A DNA stretch of 45,980 bases from Bacteroidota bacterium (GTDB lineage Bacteria; Bacteroidota; Bacteroidia; AKYH767-A; OLB10), in the NCBI GenBank assembly GCA_947447155.1, contig CANFIN010000012.1:1-45980 (forward strand), in the 5' to 3' direction. Made by a program: the position numbers and the translations under genes. Below are positions 1-7,496 of this stretch, piece by piece. Below the pieces are notes generated by a model. That model saw nothing but the letters and a program-made list of their open reading frames with translations. It ran no database searches and had not been told where the DNA came from. Each line of letters opens with the position of its first letter. The first letter of the stretch is position 1.

Positions 1-125
1 CGGCGCATTGGATAGAATGACAGAAATTAAAGAGTAAATAAATACTGCACCCGTAGTTTGCTTCGGCGAAAGCTCAGCACGGCGCATTGGATAGAATGAC
101 AGAAATTAAAGAATAAATAAATACT
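1..125 (+). repeat. Tandem partial copies of the tRNA-Arg 5' half (79-bp period)
   Basis: Two head-to-tail copies of a 79-bp unit (starting at 1 and 80) lead into the intact tRNA-Arg at 126. Each copy carries the tRNA 5' end (GCACCCGTAGTT, seen at 47-58) and the D-arm/anticodon-arm piece (ATTGGATAGAATGACAGA, at 7-24 and 86-103). A short GC-richer insert containing GCTTCGGCGAAAGC interrupts the D loop, and AT-rich sequence replaces the anticodon and everything after it. None of these copies can fold into a tRNA. The window starts inside a unit, so the array may continue to the left. An assembly artefact cannot be excluded from sequence alone. Confidence 0.75.
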
Positions 126-202
126 GCACCCGTAGTTCAATTGGATAGAATGACAGATTCCGGTTCTGTTGGTTGTGGGTTCGAATCCCGCCGGGTGCAC
201 CA
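126..202 (+). tRNA. tRNA-Arg (anticodon CCG)
   Basis: The sequence folds as a complete cloverleaf. The 7-bp acceptor stem is GCACCCG/CGGGTGC, the anticodon stem ACAGA/TCTGT encloses loop TTCCGGT (anticodon CCG, reading CGG Arg codons), and the T arm contains GGGTTCGAATCCC. The discriminator is A and CCA is encoded at 200-202. Unlike the other two tRNA genes in the window, no TAnnTTTG element lies about 14 bp upstream, because partial tRNA copies occupy that position. It may be transcribed from further upstream, outside the window. Confidence 0.93.
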
Positions 203-390
203 GTAAGCAAAAAATCAAAAAGGCGAAGCCGAGAAATAAAACTTTTGCGAATTATGCTCGCATAAATGAATATAAAGATTTGTTTCACGCAGACTGAAAG
301 TATGTTTTTGATTTTTTATTTCCCACTTGGCTAGGTGGGTAGAACGTAGATAACCCCGCCGGGTGCACCAGTAAGCAAAAAATCAAAAAG
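187..390 (+). repeat. 36-bp direct repeat of the tRNA-Arg 3' end (187-222 and 355-390)
   Basis: The last part of the T arm, the acceptor 3' strand, CCA and the following 20 bases of tRNA-Arg at 187-222 recur without a mismatch at 355-390, 168 bp downstream. The second copy follows unrelated sequence and has no 5' half. Duplicated tRNA 3' ends are the usual mark of site-specific integration (attL/attR), but only about 130 bp of non-coding sequence lies between them. It could equally be a tandem duplication of the tRNA tail. Confidence 0.8.
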
Positions 391-482
391 CCAAGCTGTA
401 AAAAAATGATCGTACGAACAAAGCTTGGCTGTATGAGCTAAGAACTTTTTTCGCTCAACCTGAAAGGTTGTTTTGATTTTTT
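205..482 (+). repeat. Two short modules bounded by inverted repeats downstream of tRNA-Arg
   Basis: Each copy of the tRNA tail is followed by a roughly 110-bp module with inverted ends. In module 1 the arm AAAAAATCAAAAA (209-221) is matched by its exact complement at 305-317. In module 2 the same arm (377-389) is matched over 12 bp at 471-482. The interiors differ. Module 2 contains a perfect 9-bp internal stem, AGCCAAGCT (389-397) with AGCTTGGCT (422-430), and a small hairpin AACC-TGAAA-GGTT. No reading frame is supported. They could be processing or termination structures, or small mobile elements. Confidence 0.65.
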
Positions 483-726
483 ATTTCTTAATCAAATAAG
501 ATTCGATCCATATTGAGTCGGATTCTGGAGCATATTTTTTATAATTGGCTGTGTTCTTAAATCTCCTCATTGCTTCTGAAGTGTCTTGTTGCATCATTTT
601 GATTGATTCAACACTTACGACTGTGTAATCCTCAATAGTTTTAGAATAGTGAATTACAAATTCATATTTCGGAGACCTACATGAAATAAAAACAAAACAA
701 AAGATAACTAAAATCACTTTCCTCAT
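481..726 (-). CDS. Small putative lipoprotein, function unknown
   Basis: This 81-residue protein starts with MRKVILVIFCFVFISC, a short hydrophobic signal followed by Cys16 in a plausible lipobox, so it is probably a lipid-anchored envelope protein. The mature part is polar, predicted mostly alpha/beta, with no motif I recognise. Its stop codon abuts the right arm of the inverted-repeat module at 471-482. It stands alone, and no clear TAnnTTTG element is seen upstream. The lipoprotein signal makes a real gene likely, but its short length and lack of a known family keep confidence moderate. Confidence 0.6.
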   Translation of the reverse strand: MRKVILVIFCFVFISCRSPKYEFVIHYSKTIEDYTVVSVESIKMMQQDTSEAMRRFKNTANYKKYAPESDSIWIESYLIKK

Positions 727-934
727 AAGACCTTCAAGAAATTAAACTTTATTAAAAATAAAATAATTTAATTTTAAGATTGAAATTTATTTTCTATAAA
801 TCGAACCTTTACCAATGTAGGGGGATTAAATTTATATACCACAAAAACCGATTTTCTGGTTCGATTAAATATAAACCATTTCGATTTGCTTGGCTGCAAT
901 TGAATTATAAACGGTAGATTTTACCTATCAAAAA
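727..934. other. AT-rich intergenic stretch with a 9-bp inverted repeat
   Basis: There is no supportable gene between the small lipoprotein and the DUF3109 gene. The notable element is a perfect inverted repeat, AATCGAACC (799-807) and GGTTCGATT (858-866), whose arms are 50 bp apart. That spacing is too wide for a simple terminator, so it might be a binding-site pair or chance. Confidence 0.4.
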
Positions 935-1531
935 CTACATCAACCCATCATCCTTCCCCTTCTCCTCCTTCCACATTTCAGCAGCTATTGTTAGCTCGTT
1001 GTACCACTCTTCGCCGTACTTGCGTGTAAGCGATTCTTTCAAAAATTGGTATACCGGAACTTTTAAACTCTTACCTAACTTACATGCTGGTGCACATACA
1101 TCCCAACGGTCGTAGTTCAAAGCATCGTAGTTTTTAAGTTTTTTAATGCGCACTGGATACAAATGACAAGAGATGGGTTTCTTCCAAGGGATTTGTCCAT
1201 CGTAATAAGCCTTCTCAAAAGAACACTTCGCAATGCCATTTTCAAAAATAGTGAAGGCACATTCTTCGTTTCCGTTTATCAATGGAGTTACCCAATCGCC
1301 TTCATCGTCCTTCACATATAAGCCCTGTTCATCTAAACTTTTTAACGCACGCTTTTGTAATAATGGCTTTACAATGGGATAGTATTTCTCAATCTCTTTT
1401 AACTCCGATTTATCTAAGGGCGCACCATAGTCGCCAGCAATACAGCACTCGCCCTTGCATTTGTTTAAATCGCATACAAAATGTTCTTCTAAGAGCTCCG
1501 TAGAGATTAATGTTTTGCCTATTTCAATCAT
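935..1531 (-). CDS. DUF3109 family cysteine-rich protein
   Basis: This 198-residue cytoplasmic protein begins MIEIGKTLIS and matches the DUF3109 family, widespread in Bacteroidota. The signature is the N-terminal cysteine cluster C-x4-C-x3-CC (CDLNKCKGECC), followed by a C at EECAF, a C at AKCSFE, a CHLYP motif and a C-x3-C (CAPACK). This cysteine/histidine pattern suggests metal or Fe-S binding like the YkgJ zinc/iron-chelating families, but no reaction is established. It is transcribed divergently from the thioesterase at 1608. The ATG start gives the expected N-terminus. Confidence 0.88.
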   Translation of the reverse strand: MIEIGKTLISTELLEEHFVCDLNKCKGECCIAGDYGAPLDKSELKEIEKYYPIVKPLLQKRALKSLDEQGLYVKDDEGDWVTPLINGNEECAFTIFENGIAKCSFEKAYYDGQIPWKKPISCHLYPVRIKKLKNYDALNYDRWDVCAPACKLGKSLKVPVYQFLKESLTRKYGEEWYNELTIAAEMWKEEKGKDDGLM

Positions 1532-1584
1532 AGTTGTAAAATTAGATAATCCTACAGTATTTTCGTGTTACGATCAATAAAATC

Positions 1585-1592
1585 TATCTTTG
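1585..1592 (+). promoter_or_regulatory. -7 promoter element (TATCTTTG) for the thioesterase gene
   Basis: An exact match to the Bacteroidota TAnnTTTG -7 consensus lies 15 bp before the ATG at 1608. It also argues against the upstream TTG start (1590) in the ORF track, since that codon overlaps the promoter element. No clear -33 TTG was found. Confidence 0.65.
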
Positions 1593-1607
1593 CAAAAAAT
1601 ATTTTTT

Positions 1608-2120
1608 ATGTTGAAAGCTAAAACAGCCGCTGAAAGTCTTGCAATTCATACTGAAATTGTATTGCCCAACGACACTAACACTCTAGGAAATCTAATGGGA
1701 GGTCGTTTGTTGCATTGGCTCGATATTACCGCTGCAATTTCAGCACATCGTCATTGTAACAGAGTAGTAGTGACTGCATCTGTAAACAATGTTTCTTTTA
1801 ACCAACCAATTAAACTAGGCGATATTGTTACGCTTCAAGCGAAAGTTTCCCGCTCTTTTAATTCTTCGATGGAAGTTTTTATTGATGTGTGGGTAGAAGA
1901 TAATATGAATAGTAAGAAAATTAAATGCAACGAAGCCATTTACACTTTTGTAGCAGTTGATCAAATCGGGCGACCAATTCATGTGCCTGAATTATTACCA
2001 GAAAGTGATGAAGAAAAACAACGTTTTGCAGGAGCATTACGCAGACGACAATTATCACTGATTCTTTCAGGGAAAATGAAACCGGAAGAAGCGAACGAGC
2101 TTAGAGCTTTATTTATTTAA
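1608..2120 (+). CDS. Acyl-CoA thioesterase, hot-dog fold (YciA/BFIT-like)
   Basis: This 170-residue protein probably hydrolyses acyl-CoA to free acid and CoA in the cytoplasm. It shows the hot-dog thioesterase pattern: an N-terminal strand, then GNLMGGRLLHWLDITAAISAH (the central helix with its acidic residue), VTASVNNVSFNQPIKLGDIV and a repeat of strands ending in YTFVAVD. The C-terminal tail is helical and charged. I start it at ATG 1608 (MLKAKTAAE) rather than the TTG at 1590. Its end overlaps the convergent glycosyltransferase gene by 12 bp. Chain-length specificity cannot be read from the sequence. Confidence 0.9.
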   Translation: MLKAKTAAESLAIHTEIVLPNDTNTLGNLMGGRLLHWLDITAAISAHRHCNRVVVTASVNNVSFNQPIKLGDIVTLQAKVSRSFNSSMEVFIDVWVEDNMNSKKIKCNEAIYTFVAVDQIGRPIHVPELLPESDEEKQRFAGALRRRQLSLILSGKMKPEEANELRALFI

Positions 2121-3101
2121 AAAGCGGTTAGCCGCCACCGTTATTTCAGAAACATCAATTTTATTCATGCAATCGAAGTGGCCCTTCGGACATTTTGCAA
2201 ATCCTATTTTTGAACACGGACGACAATTGACATTCTTTGCTTCAACAATTATACTGTTGGAATAATTTTCAGGCATGTAAGGAGTCATACCAAAAGCAGG
2301 TACTGTATTTCCCCAGACAGAAATAATATTTCTATTAAAAGCAGATGCGATATGCATCATGCCTGTATCATTACTAATAACCATTTTTGCTTGTGATACG
2401 ATAGCAGACGATTGCAACAAGCTGTACTTTCCGCAAGCGTTATAAACAATATCGCCACAAGCACTTTCAATTTCAGAAGCAACAACAGCATCGTTTTTAT
2501 CTCCTACGATTACCACAGGAAAATTTAATTCCTTGATAACTTCTATCCACTTATTAGTAGGAAATCTTTTAGTTGCATGATTAGCTCCAATCACAGCCAC
2601 CCAATAACCAGCGTGAAAAGTAGCAGGCAATAGTTTATCGTTAGATTGTACAGCATCATCTAAATAAAAATTTAATCCTTCTCCATCATTCTGTACACCT
2701 AAATGCTCAACTGTTTTTAAATATCGATTCACAATATGCGTTGCGGGCAATCGATTCATTTTTAAGTTAACTAGCAACCACTTTTCGTAATTCAATTTGT
2801 TAAACGTAGATGATTTTACTTTCAAAGCTTGTTTGATTCTCCACGTACGTAAATTGGCGTGTAAGTCGATGATCTCATCAAACTTCTCCGCTTTTAACTG
2901 TGGAATAACATCTTTCAACGAACCATCCGTTGTCCATACTTTATCTATAAACGGATTATTGATTACTATACTTTTAAAAGATTGCTTGGTTAAAAAGTGT
3001 ACTTCAGCCCCAGGTACTTGCTGTTTAAGCATTCGCAATACAGGAGAGGTCAGAACAATATCTCCGATAGAACTAAAACGAATGACTAAAAATTTTGACA
3101 A
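2109..3101 (-). CDS. Glycosyltransferase family 9 (heptosyltransferase-like)
   Basis: This 330-residue protein has the GT9 layout of ADP-heptose:LPS heptosyltransferases. An N-terminal Rossmann-like half begins MSKFLVIRFSSIGDIVLTSPVLR, with the glycine/aspartate loop. A C-terminal half carries VIGANHATKRFPTNKW and the donor-binding stretch SNDTGMMHIASAFN. It likely adds a sugar to the lipopolysaccharide core at the inner membrane; the actual sugar is not deducible. The start is a TTG: the next in-frame ATG would remove the first strand and SSIGD loop, and TATCTTTG lies just upstream. A cysteine cluster near the C-terminus (NCRPCSKIGFAKCPKGHFDC) is typical of Bacteroidota GT9 proteins. Confidence 0.9.
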   Translation of the reverse strand: MSKFLVIRFSSIGDIVLTSPVLRMLKQQVPGAEVHFLTKQSFKSIVINNPFIDKVWTTDGSLKDVIPQLKAEKFDEIIDLHANLRTWRIKQALKVKSSTFNKLNYEKWLLVNLKMNRLPATHIVNRYLKTVEHLGVQNDGEGLNFYLDDAVQSNDKLLPATFHAGYWVAVIGANHATKRFPTNKWIEVIKELNFPVVIVGDKNDAVVASEIESACGDIVYNACGKYSLLQSSAIVSQAKMVISNDTGMMHIASAFNRNIISVWGNTVPAFGMTPYMPENYSNSIIVEAKNVNCRPCSKIGFAKCPKGHFDCMNKIDVSEITVAANRFLNK

Positions 3102-3117
3102 GGCTTTATATTTTAAA

Positions 3118-3125
3118 CAAAGATA
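3118..3125 (-). promoter_or_regulatory. -7 promoter element (TATCTTTG) for the GT9 gene
   Basis: An exact TAnnTTTG match on the minus strand ends 16 bp before the TTG start of the glycosyltransferase. This implies a very short leader and supports the TTG start. Confidence 0.6.
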
Positions 3126-3184
3126 ATTTTTATCTCTTAAAATCAGCTTTTCGGTAGTTAAGGAAAATGCAGTAAATTTACCTC

Positions 3185-3952
3185 ATGCAATTAGTGGATA
3201 CCCATTTACATTTATACGCTGAGGATTTTCATGACGACAGAAAGCAGGTGATTGATGCAGCCATTCAAAATGGTGTTACCAAAATGTTCTTACCGAATAT
3301 CGATAGTAGTACAATTCATTCGATGATGCAGCTTTGTCACGATTATAGTGAGAATTGTTTCCCGATGATGGGATTACACCCTTGTTACGTAAACGATACC
3401 TACGAGATAGAATTGAAACAGGTAGAAGCTGAATTAAAGTCGGGGAAGTATTTTGGTGTTGGAGAAATTGGAATGGATAAGCACTGGGACTTAACGCATA
3501 TTGAAGAACAAACAAAAGCACTTACCAAACAATTAATATGGGCCTACGAAATGCAATTACCTGTTGCATTGCATACCCGCAATTGCACAAGTGATGTGAT
3601 CGAGTTAATCCAAAAATTAAATATCAAAGGATTAAAAGGCATCTTTCATTGCTTTGGAGGAACGCTGGATGAAGCGAAGCAGATTGTAGATATGGGAATG
3701 TTGTTAGGCATTGGCGGTGTTGTTACTTTCAAAAACAGCGGACTCGATGAAGTGATACGTCATATTGATCTAAAGCATATTGTTTTGGAAACCGATGGAC
3801 CTTATTTGGCTCCTGCTCCCTTTCGAGGAAAAAGAAATCAGCCCGCTTATTTAATTCACATTGCAGAAAAAGTAGCCGACCTCAAACAATGCAGCTTAGA
3901 AGATATTGCAACTACTACTACCGCTAATGCAGTAACCCTATTTGAATTATGA
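3185..3952 (+). CDS. TatD family metal-dependent hydrolase/DNase
   Basis: This 255-residue TIM-barrel metallohydrolase is of normal TatD length. The metal ligands are visible in order: VDTHLHL near the N-terminus (HxH), GEIGMD (glutamate), ALHTRN, FHCFGG and ETDGPYLAPAPFRGKRN. TatD enzymes have 3'-5' exonuclease or DNase activity linked to DNA repair and turnover. The exact substrate here is not known. Its stop overlaps the start of the asparaginase gene (ATGA), so the two are probably translationally coupled. A near-consensus TAAATTTA lies just before the ATG. Confidence 0.92.
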   Translation: MQLVDTHLHLYAEDFHDDRKQVIDAAIQNGVTKMFLPNIDSSTIHSMMQLCHDYSENCFPMMGLHPCYVNDTYEIELKQVEAELKSGKYFGVGEIGMDKHWDLTHIEEQTKALTKQLIWAYEMQLPVALHTRNCTSDVIELIQKLNIKGLKGIFHCFGGTLDEAKQIVDMGMLLGIGGVVTFKNSGLDEVIRHIDLKHIVLETDGPYLAPAPFRGKRNQPAYLIHIAEKVADLKQCSLEDIATTTTANAVTLFEL

Positions 3953-4959
3953 AAAAAATATTAGTGATATACACTGGTGGCACCATTGGAATGATAAAAG
4001 ACAGTTCTAATTCGCTAAAGCCTGTGAACTTTGGAAAAATTACAGAACGCGTTCCTGAATTAAAACATATTAAGTGTTCTATTTCACATTATACCTTTAA
4101 AAAACTTATTGATAGCAGTAACGTTACTCCTGAATTTTATATCGAGCTAGCAGAAACGATAGAAAATAATTATAAGTCGTATGACGGCTTTATCATTTTA
4201 CATGGTACCGATACGATGGCTTACTCAGCATCGGCATTAAGTTTCATGTTGGAGAATTTAAGCAAGCCTGTCATCTTAACCGGATCGCAACTACCGCTTG
4301 GGGCTATCCGAACAGATGCCAAACACAATTTAATAACAGCAGTAGAAATTGCTGCTAGCGATGTCGTTATTCCAGAAGTATGCATTTATTTTAATGATCA
4401 ACTTTTCAGAGGAAATAGAGCTGAAAAATTTTCAAGTTCACAGTTTGATGCATTTCAATCATTGAATTATCCAACGCTGGTAGAAGCAGGGACAAGCTTG
4501 CAGTACAATCATAAATTCATCAGTAAAAAATCAAGCAAGAAATTAATTGTACATAAAAAGTTAAATCCGAATATTGGACTCGTAAGAATTTTCCCAGGCA
4601 TAACAGGCAATTGGCTTGAACATATTTTTAGTGTTGACGGATTAAAAGCGGTCGTTTTAGAAACCTACGGAAGTGGTAATGCTCCAACTGCAGAACCTTT
4701 TTTAAAAACATTAAAATCGGCCATTAATAAAGACATTATTATTTTAAATGTTTCTCAATGCGCTGGCGGGAAAGTAGAGCAAGGCAAGTACGAAACAAGC
4801 AAGAAATTAAAAGCAATGGGTGTGATTAGCGGAAGTGATATCACTACGGAAGCTGCACTAACGAAACTAATGCACCTCTTTGGAAGATATCCGAATCAGA
4901 AAAAGAAAATTGAAGCGGAGCTTGTTAAGGATTTAAGAGGAGAAATGAGTAAAAACTAA
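3949..4959 (+). CDS. Type I L-asparaginase
   Basis: This 336-residue cytoplasmic enzyme hydrolyses asparagine to aspartate and ammonia. The two catalytic threonine motifs of the family are clear: YTGGTIGM at the N-terminus and ILHGTDTMAYSASAL near residue 85. The C-terminal domain begins around GLVRIFPG and contains VLETYGSGNAP. There is no signal peptide, which fits the cytoplasmic type I enzyme rather than periplasmic type II. The start overlaps the TatD stop codon by 4 bp. I leave the symbol empty because ansA and ansB usage varies in this phylum. Confidence 0.92.
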   Translation: MKKILVIYTGGTIGMIKDSSNSLKPVNFGKITERVPELKHIKCSISHYTFKKLIDSSNVTPEFYIELAETIENNYKSYDGFIILHGTDTMAYSASALSFMLENLSKPVILTGSQLPLGAIRTDAKHNLITAVEIAASDVVIPEVCIYFNDQLFRGNRAEKFSSSQFDAFQSLNYPTLVEAGTSLQYNHKFISKKSSKKLIVHKKLNPNIGLVRIFPGITGNWLEHIFSVDGLKAVVLETYGSGNAPTAEPFLKTLKSAINKDIIILNVSQCAGGKVEQGKYETSKKLKAMGVISGSDITTEAALTKLMHLFGRYPNQKKKIEAELVKDLRGEMSKN

Positions 4960-4986
4960 ATTCGTTGCTTGCGCGTTTTTATCGTT

Positions 4987-6438
4987 ATGAAAATTAGAAT
5001 TCATCAATTTATTGTTTTACTTTTATTAAGTACGCTTTTCATCAGTTCTTGCAAACTCCATAGCGAATTACCAACTATAATTGCTGAAGAGATTCCTGTT
5101 CCGATACTAGAATCATCGTCTATACAAATTCCGGTTGAAGTAAATCTTCAACCAATCATCAACTTTGCGAATTCAAAAACAGACAAAATAATTCGTAATC
5201 CTGATTATCCTAATTTTTCTTCGTTTGAAGGTGTAGAAGGACCAAGAGCAAGTTATGATGTTTTAATTGGGACATTAACTGGTTCTATGCAAGGTAATAT
5301 TTTCAATGTTGGAACAACAGCTGCTTATGGAATAGCTGGCGACTATTGTTCAGAAATCGTTTGGGGAAAATGTATTCATCCGCGTATTCCTTTTTCTTGT
5401 GGTACAAATGGAGAGGAAAAAAGAAAAGTAAAAATAGGATTCTCAACAAAGGTGGAAATTACATCCTCCTACGGATTAAAAACGCAGACTGTTGTTTCGG
5501 AAGTAACACCGATTGATCCTTGCAAAATGACTTTTTTAAAAATTGATATGACGAATAAAATCATGGAAGCTATTCGTCCACCATTAAACGACTGTGCAAA
5601 GTTTATTGATGAGCAATCAAAAGGTACAAGTTTTAAATCGATTGCAAAAGACGCATGGAAAGAACTATGGACTCCCATTGAAATTGAAAGATATGGATAT
5701 TTATGTATCAATCCGAATGAGATCAGTGTTAGTCAGCTGAATGGTACAGGACAAATATTGAAATTTAATATCGGATTAAAAGCGAATCCGAAGTTTACAC
5801 TTACTAAAGATTCATCATTAAAAACTCCAGCATTACCCGCTTTAAAAACAAATGCTAAAAGCAATTCGGAGTTTGTTTTCAATATGCCCATTATCAGCAG
5901 TTATTCAGAACTAACGAATACACTATCAAAAAATCTAAATGAAAAAACTTTTCAATCAGAAGATGGTAAGCAAGCTATATTGATACATCAGATTAATATT
6001 TCTGGAAAAGGAAACTCAACCATTTTGTTAGAGATGAACTGCGATTTAAAAATGGGTATTAAGAAATTTAAAAATGCTACGCTCTATTTTACGATGAAAC
6101 CAATTTACGATAGCAATACACAAACTCTTGAATTGCGAAATGTAAAGTTAGAATCGGATAAGAAACATATATTGCTACAAGCGGGTACAGAGCTTTTTCA
6201 AAAAACGATTGCACAAAAAATTCAACAGTTTGGCAAAACCGATTTTAAACCGATTTTAGAATCAAATAAAAAATCGATCTCTGCACAATTACATAAACAG
6301 TTAGCGAATAACGCACAATTAAACGGGCAAGTCAACCAGTTAAAATTACTTGGTGTTTATCCAACAGAAAATAATTTAATTATCCATACGCAAGCGATTG
6401 GCAATTTAAATTTGAAAATGAGTGATTATAGTTTTTAG
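4987..6438 (+). CDS. DUF4403-like lipoprotein
   Basis: This 483-residue envelope protein starts at ATG 4987 (MKIRIHQFIVLLLL), not at the TTG 18 bp upstream. The signal ends in a lipobox (LFISSCKLHSELP), predicting a lipid-anchored protein. The body consists of long beta-rich segments with repeats of the type KFNIGLKANPKFTL and LEMNCDLKMGIKKF, matching my recollection of DUF4403 proteins with tandem lipid-binding-like (BPI/TULIP-style) domains. Four cysteines around residues 125-145 may form disulfides. It follows the asparaginase gene by 27 bp, so co-transcription is likely. Function is unknown. Confidence 0.7.
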   Translation: MKIRIHQFIVLLLLSTLFISSCKLHSELPTIIAEEIPVPILESSSIQIPVEVNLQPIINFANSKTDKIIRNPDYPNFSSFEGVEGPRASYDVLIGTLTGSMQGNIFNVGTTAAYGIAGDYCSEIVWGKCIHPRIPFSCGTNGEEKRKVKIGFSTKVEITSSYGLKTQTVVSEVTPIDPCKMTFLKIDMTNKIMEAIRPPLNDCAKFIDEQSKGTSFKSIAKDAWKELWTPIEIERYGYLCINPNEISVSQLNGTGQILKFNIGLKANPKFTLTKDSSLKTPALPALKTNAKSNSEFVFNMPIISSYSELTNTLSKNLNEKTFQSEDGKQAILIHQINISGKGNSTILLEMNCDLKMGIKKFKNATLYFTMKPIYDSNTQTLELRNVKLESDKKHILLQAGTELFQKTIAQKIQQFGKTDFKPILESNKKSISAQLHKQLANNAQLNGQVNQLKLLGVYPTENNLIIHTQAIGNLNLKMSDYSF

Positions 6439-6488
6439 AGAAAAGTTCTTATTGAACAACAAATAAATTTTATATCCCCAAATCAAAT

Positions 6489-6734
6489 TCAGCTATTTTT
6501 GTTTTCAATAGATGTTTTCAATAGTGAATCCACAGATAAATCTTCATCAATAAGAGGCCAATGGATTCCATATCCAGAGGGAGAAATTTTAAAGAATTGT
6601 CGTTGTAAATCTGTAGCAGAATTTAATTTTTCTGAAACCTTTTCAAGATTAATCTCAATTAATTTTCCGTCAATTGATAAAATCATTGTATTCTGATTGA
6701 ATTTAATTTCTTTAATTATGTGTGTTGCAATCAT
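6489..6734 (-). CDS. DUF2442 domain protein
   Basis: This 81-residue protein fits DUF2442: a short beta strand start (IKEIKFNQNTMILSIDGKLIEINL), a central SEKLNSATDLQRQFFKISPSGYGIHWPLIDEDLSVDSLL, and no signal peptide. It lies 7 bp behind the DUF4160 gene, the classic two-gene arrangement seen in many bacteria and often suggested to be toxin-antitoxin-like, although this is not proven. In that view DUF2442 would be the DNA-binding or antitoxin-like partner. The pair sits next to tandem repeats and a tRNA, which suggests accessory origin. Confidence 0.85.
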   Translation of the reverse strand: MIATHIIKEIKFNQNTMILSIDGKLIEINLEKVSEKLNSATDLQRQFFKISPSGYGIHWPLIDEDLSVDSLLKTSIENKNS

Positions 6735-6741
6735 AAAAAGT

Positions 6742-6987
6742 TTATTTAAAATATTTATTCCACGATTCTACTAACAGGTCAAAATGCTGGTAAATTATTT
6801 TCTTTACCTCTCTCGTTGCAGCTGGAGTCATATTAAATCCAAAAGCCTCTTTTATTTCAATCTCTTCCACTAACAACCAATACTTACATTCCATATCACC
6901 CTTTTCGGCATGTATGTGTATTGGCTCTGAACCTTCATTAGAGTAAAAGAAAAATCTCCACCCCAAAATAACAAGTACTGTAGGCAT
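6742..6987 (-). CDS. DUF4160 domain protein
   Basis: The likely protein has 81 residues, starting at MPTVLVILGWRFFFYSNEG; MPT is the common N-terminus of DUF4160. The family core 'PxHxH' appears as EPIHIHAEKGDMECKYWLL, followed by a helical C-terminus ending in WNKYF. The ORF track extends to a TTG at 7023, but a promoter element (TATCTTTG) lies inside that extension, so I use the ATG at 6987. It forms an operon with DUF2442 downstream. Function is unproven; toxin-like activity has been proposed for such pairs only by association. Confidence 0.83.
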   Translation of the reverse strand: MPTVLVILGWRFFFYSNEGSEPIHIHAEKGDMECKYWLLVEEIEIKEAFGFNMTPAATREVKKIIYQHFDLLVESWNKYFK

Positions 6988-6992
6988 ATTAT

Positions 6993-7000
6993 CAAAGATA
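6993..7000 (-). promoter_or_regulatory. -7 promoter element (TATCTTTG) for the DUF4160-DUF2442 operon
   Basis: An exact TAnnTTTG match on the minus strand ends only 5 bp before the ATG at 6987. If it is the active promoter, the mRNA would be leaderless or nearly so. Confidence 0.55.
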
Positions 7001-7081
7001 TGAAATTTGAATTTGTAAATCAAGTGGTCATTGGCTGTGTATGAATATTATCAATTGAAATTATTGATTAGCTTCTTTGTC

Positions 7082-7385
7082 GCACATCTCGCAAGGGGGA
7101 GATGCTTAATTCAATTGCAGTGCTTCGCACTATTTATTTTCCCCTGATCAGCATTTACAAGTAAACTTGTATGCTTCTCATGAAATTAAATAAACCTTGC
7201 ATGATAACGAGATTTGCTACGCACATCTCGCAAGGGGGAGATGATTAATTCAATTACAGTGCTTCGCACTATTTATTTTCCCCTGATCAGCATTTGCAAG
7301 TAAACTTGTATGCTTCTCATGACATTAAATGAACTTTGTAGGATAACGAGATTTGCTACGCACATCTCGCAAGGGGGAGATGCTT
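7082..7385. repeat. 139-bp tandem repeat, two full copies and a partial third
   Basis: Copies begin at 7082, 7221 and 7360, an exact 139-bp period. The first two differ by only a handful of substitutions, and the third stops after about 26 bp. Each unit holds several small hairpins: CATCTC-GCAAGGGG-GAGATG, AGTGC-TTC-GCACT and TACAAG-TAAA-CTTGTA. The ORF at 7310-7498 lies across this repeat and looks spurious. The repeat fills most of the 475-bp gap between the DUF4160 gene and tRNA-Ser. The preceding bases (7024-7081) hold nothing I recognise. Confidence 0.85.
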
Positions 7386-7386
7386 C

Positions 7387-7496
7387 AAATAAGCATAACA
7401 TCCGCTTCGCGTCTTTCTTTTTTTATTCCATAAATCGCTCAAATAAATTTGGCTCATTAAGTCATAAAAAAAACAGTAAACTAGTTATGCTTATTT
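7387..7496. repeat. 110-bp element with perfect 13-bp terminal inverted repeats beside tRNA-Ser
   Basis: The arms AAATAAGCATAAC (7387-7399) and GTTATGCTTATTT (7484-7496) are exact complements and enclose 84 bp without a gene. The right arm ends 2 bp from the 3' end of tRNA-Ser. Inner T- and A-runs (TTTTTTTAT near 7429, ATAAAAAAA near 7466) could extend the pairing. The layout resembles the modules behind tRNA-Arg. It could be an extended terminator structure, a miniature mobile element or an integration-site remnant. Confidence 0.65.

Noticed and set aside
27-288. ORFs on the minus strand at 27-218 and 106-288
   Set aside because: They are antisense to tRNA-Arg and its partial copies. The GAPGGIRTH-type peptide is a well-known spurious translation of tRNA genes.
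187-390. Integrated genomic island at tRNA-Arg
   Set aside because: The tRNA tail is duplicated, but only about 130 bp lies between the copies and there is no integrase. At most it is a remnant.
7082-7385. CRISPR array
   Set aside because: The 139-bp units are direct repeats without regular unique spacers, and there are no cas genes in the window.
7387-7496. Integron attC site
   Set aside because: GCATAAC and GTTATGC resemble R boxes but do not fit RYYYAAC/GTTRRRY. No integrase and no cassette array are visible.
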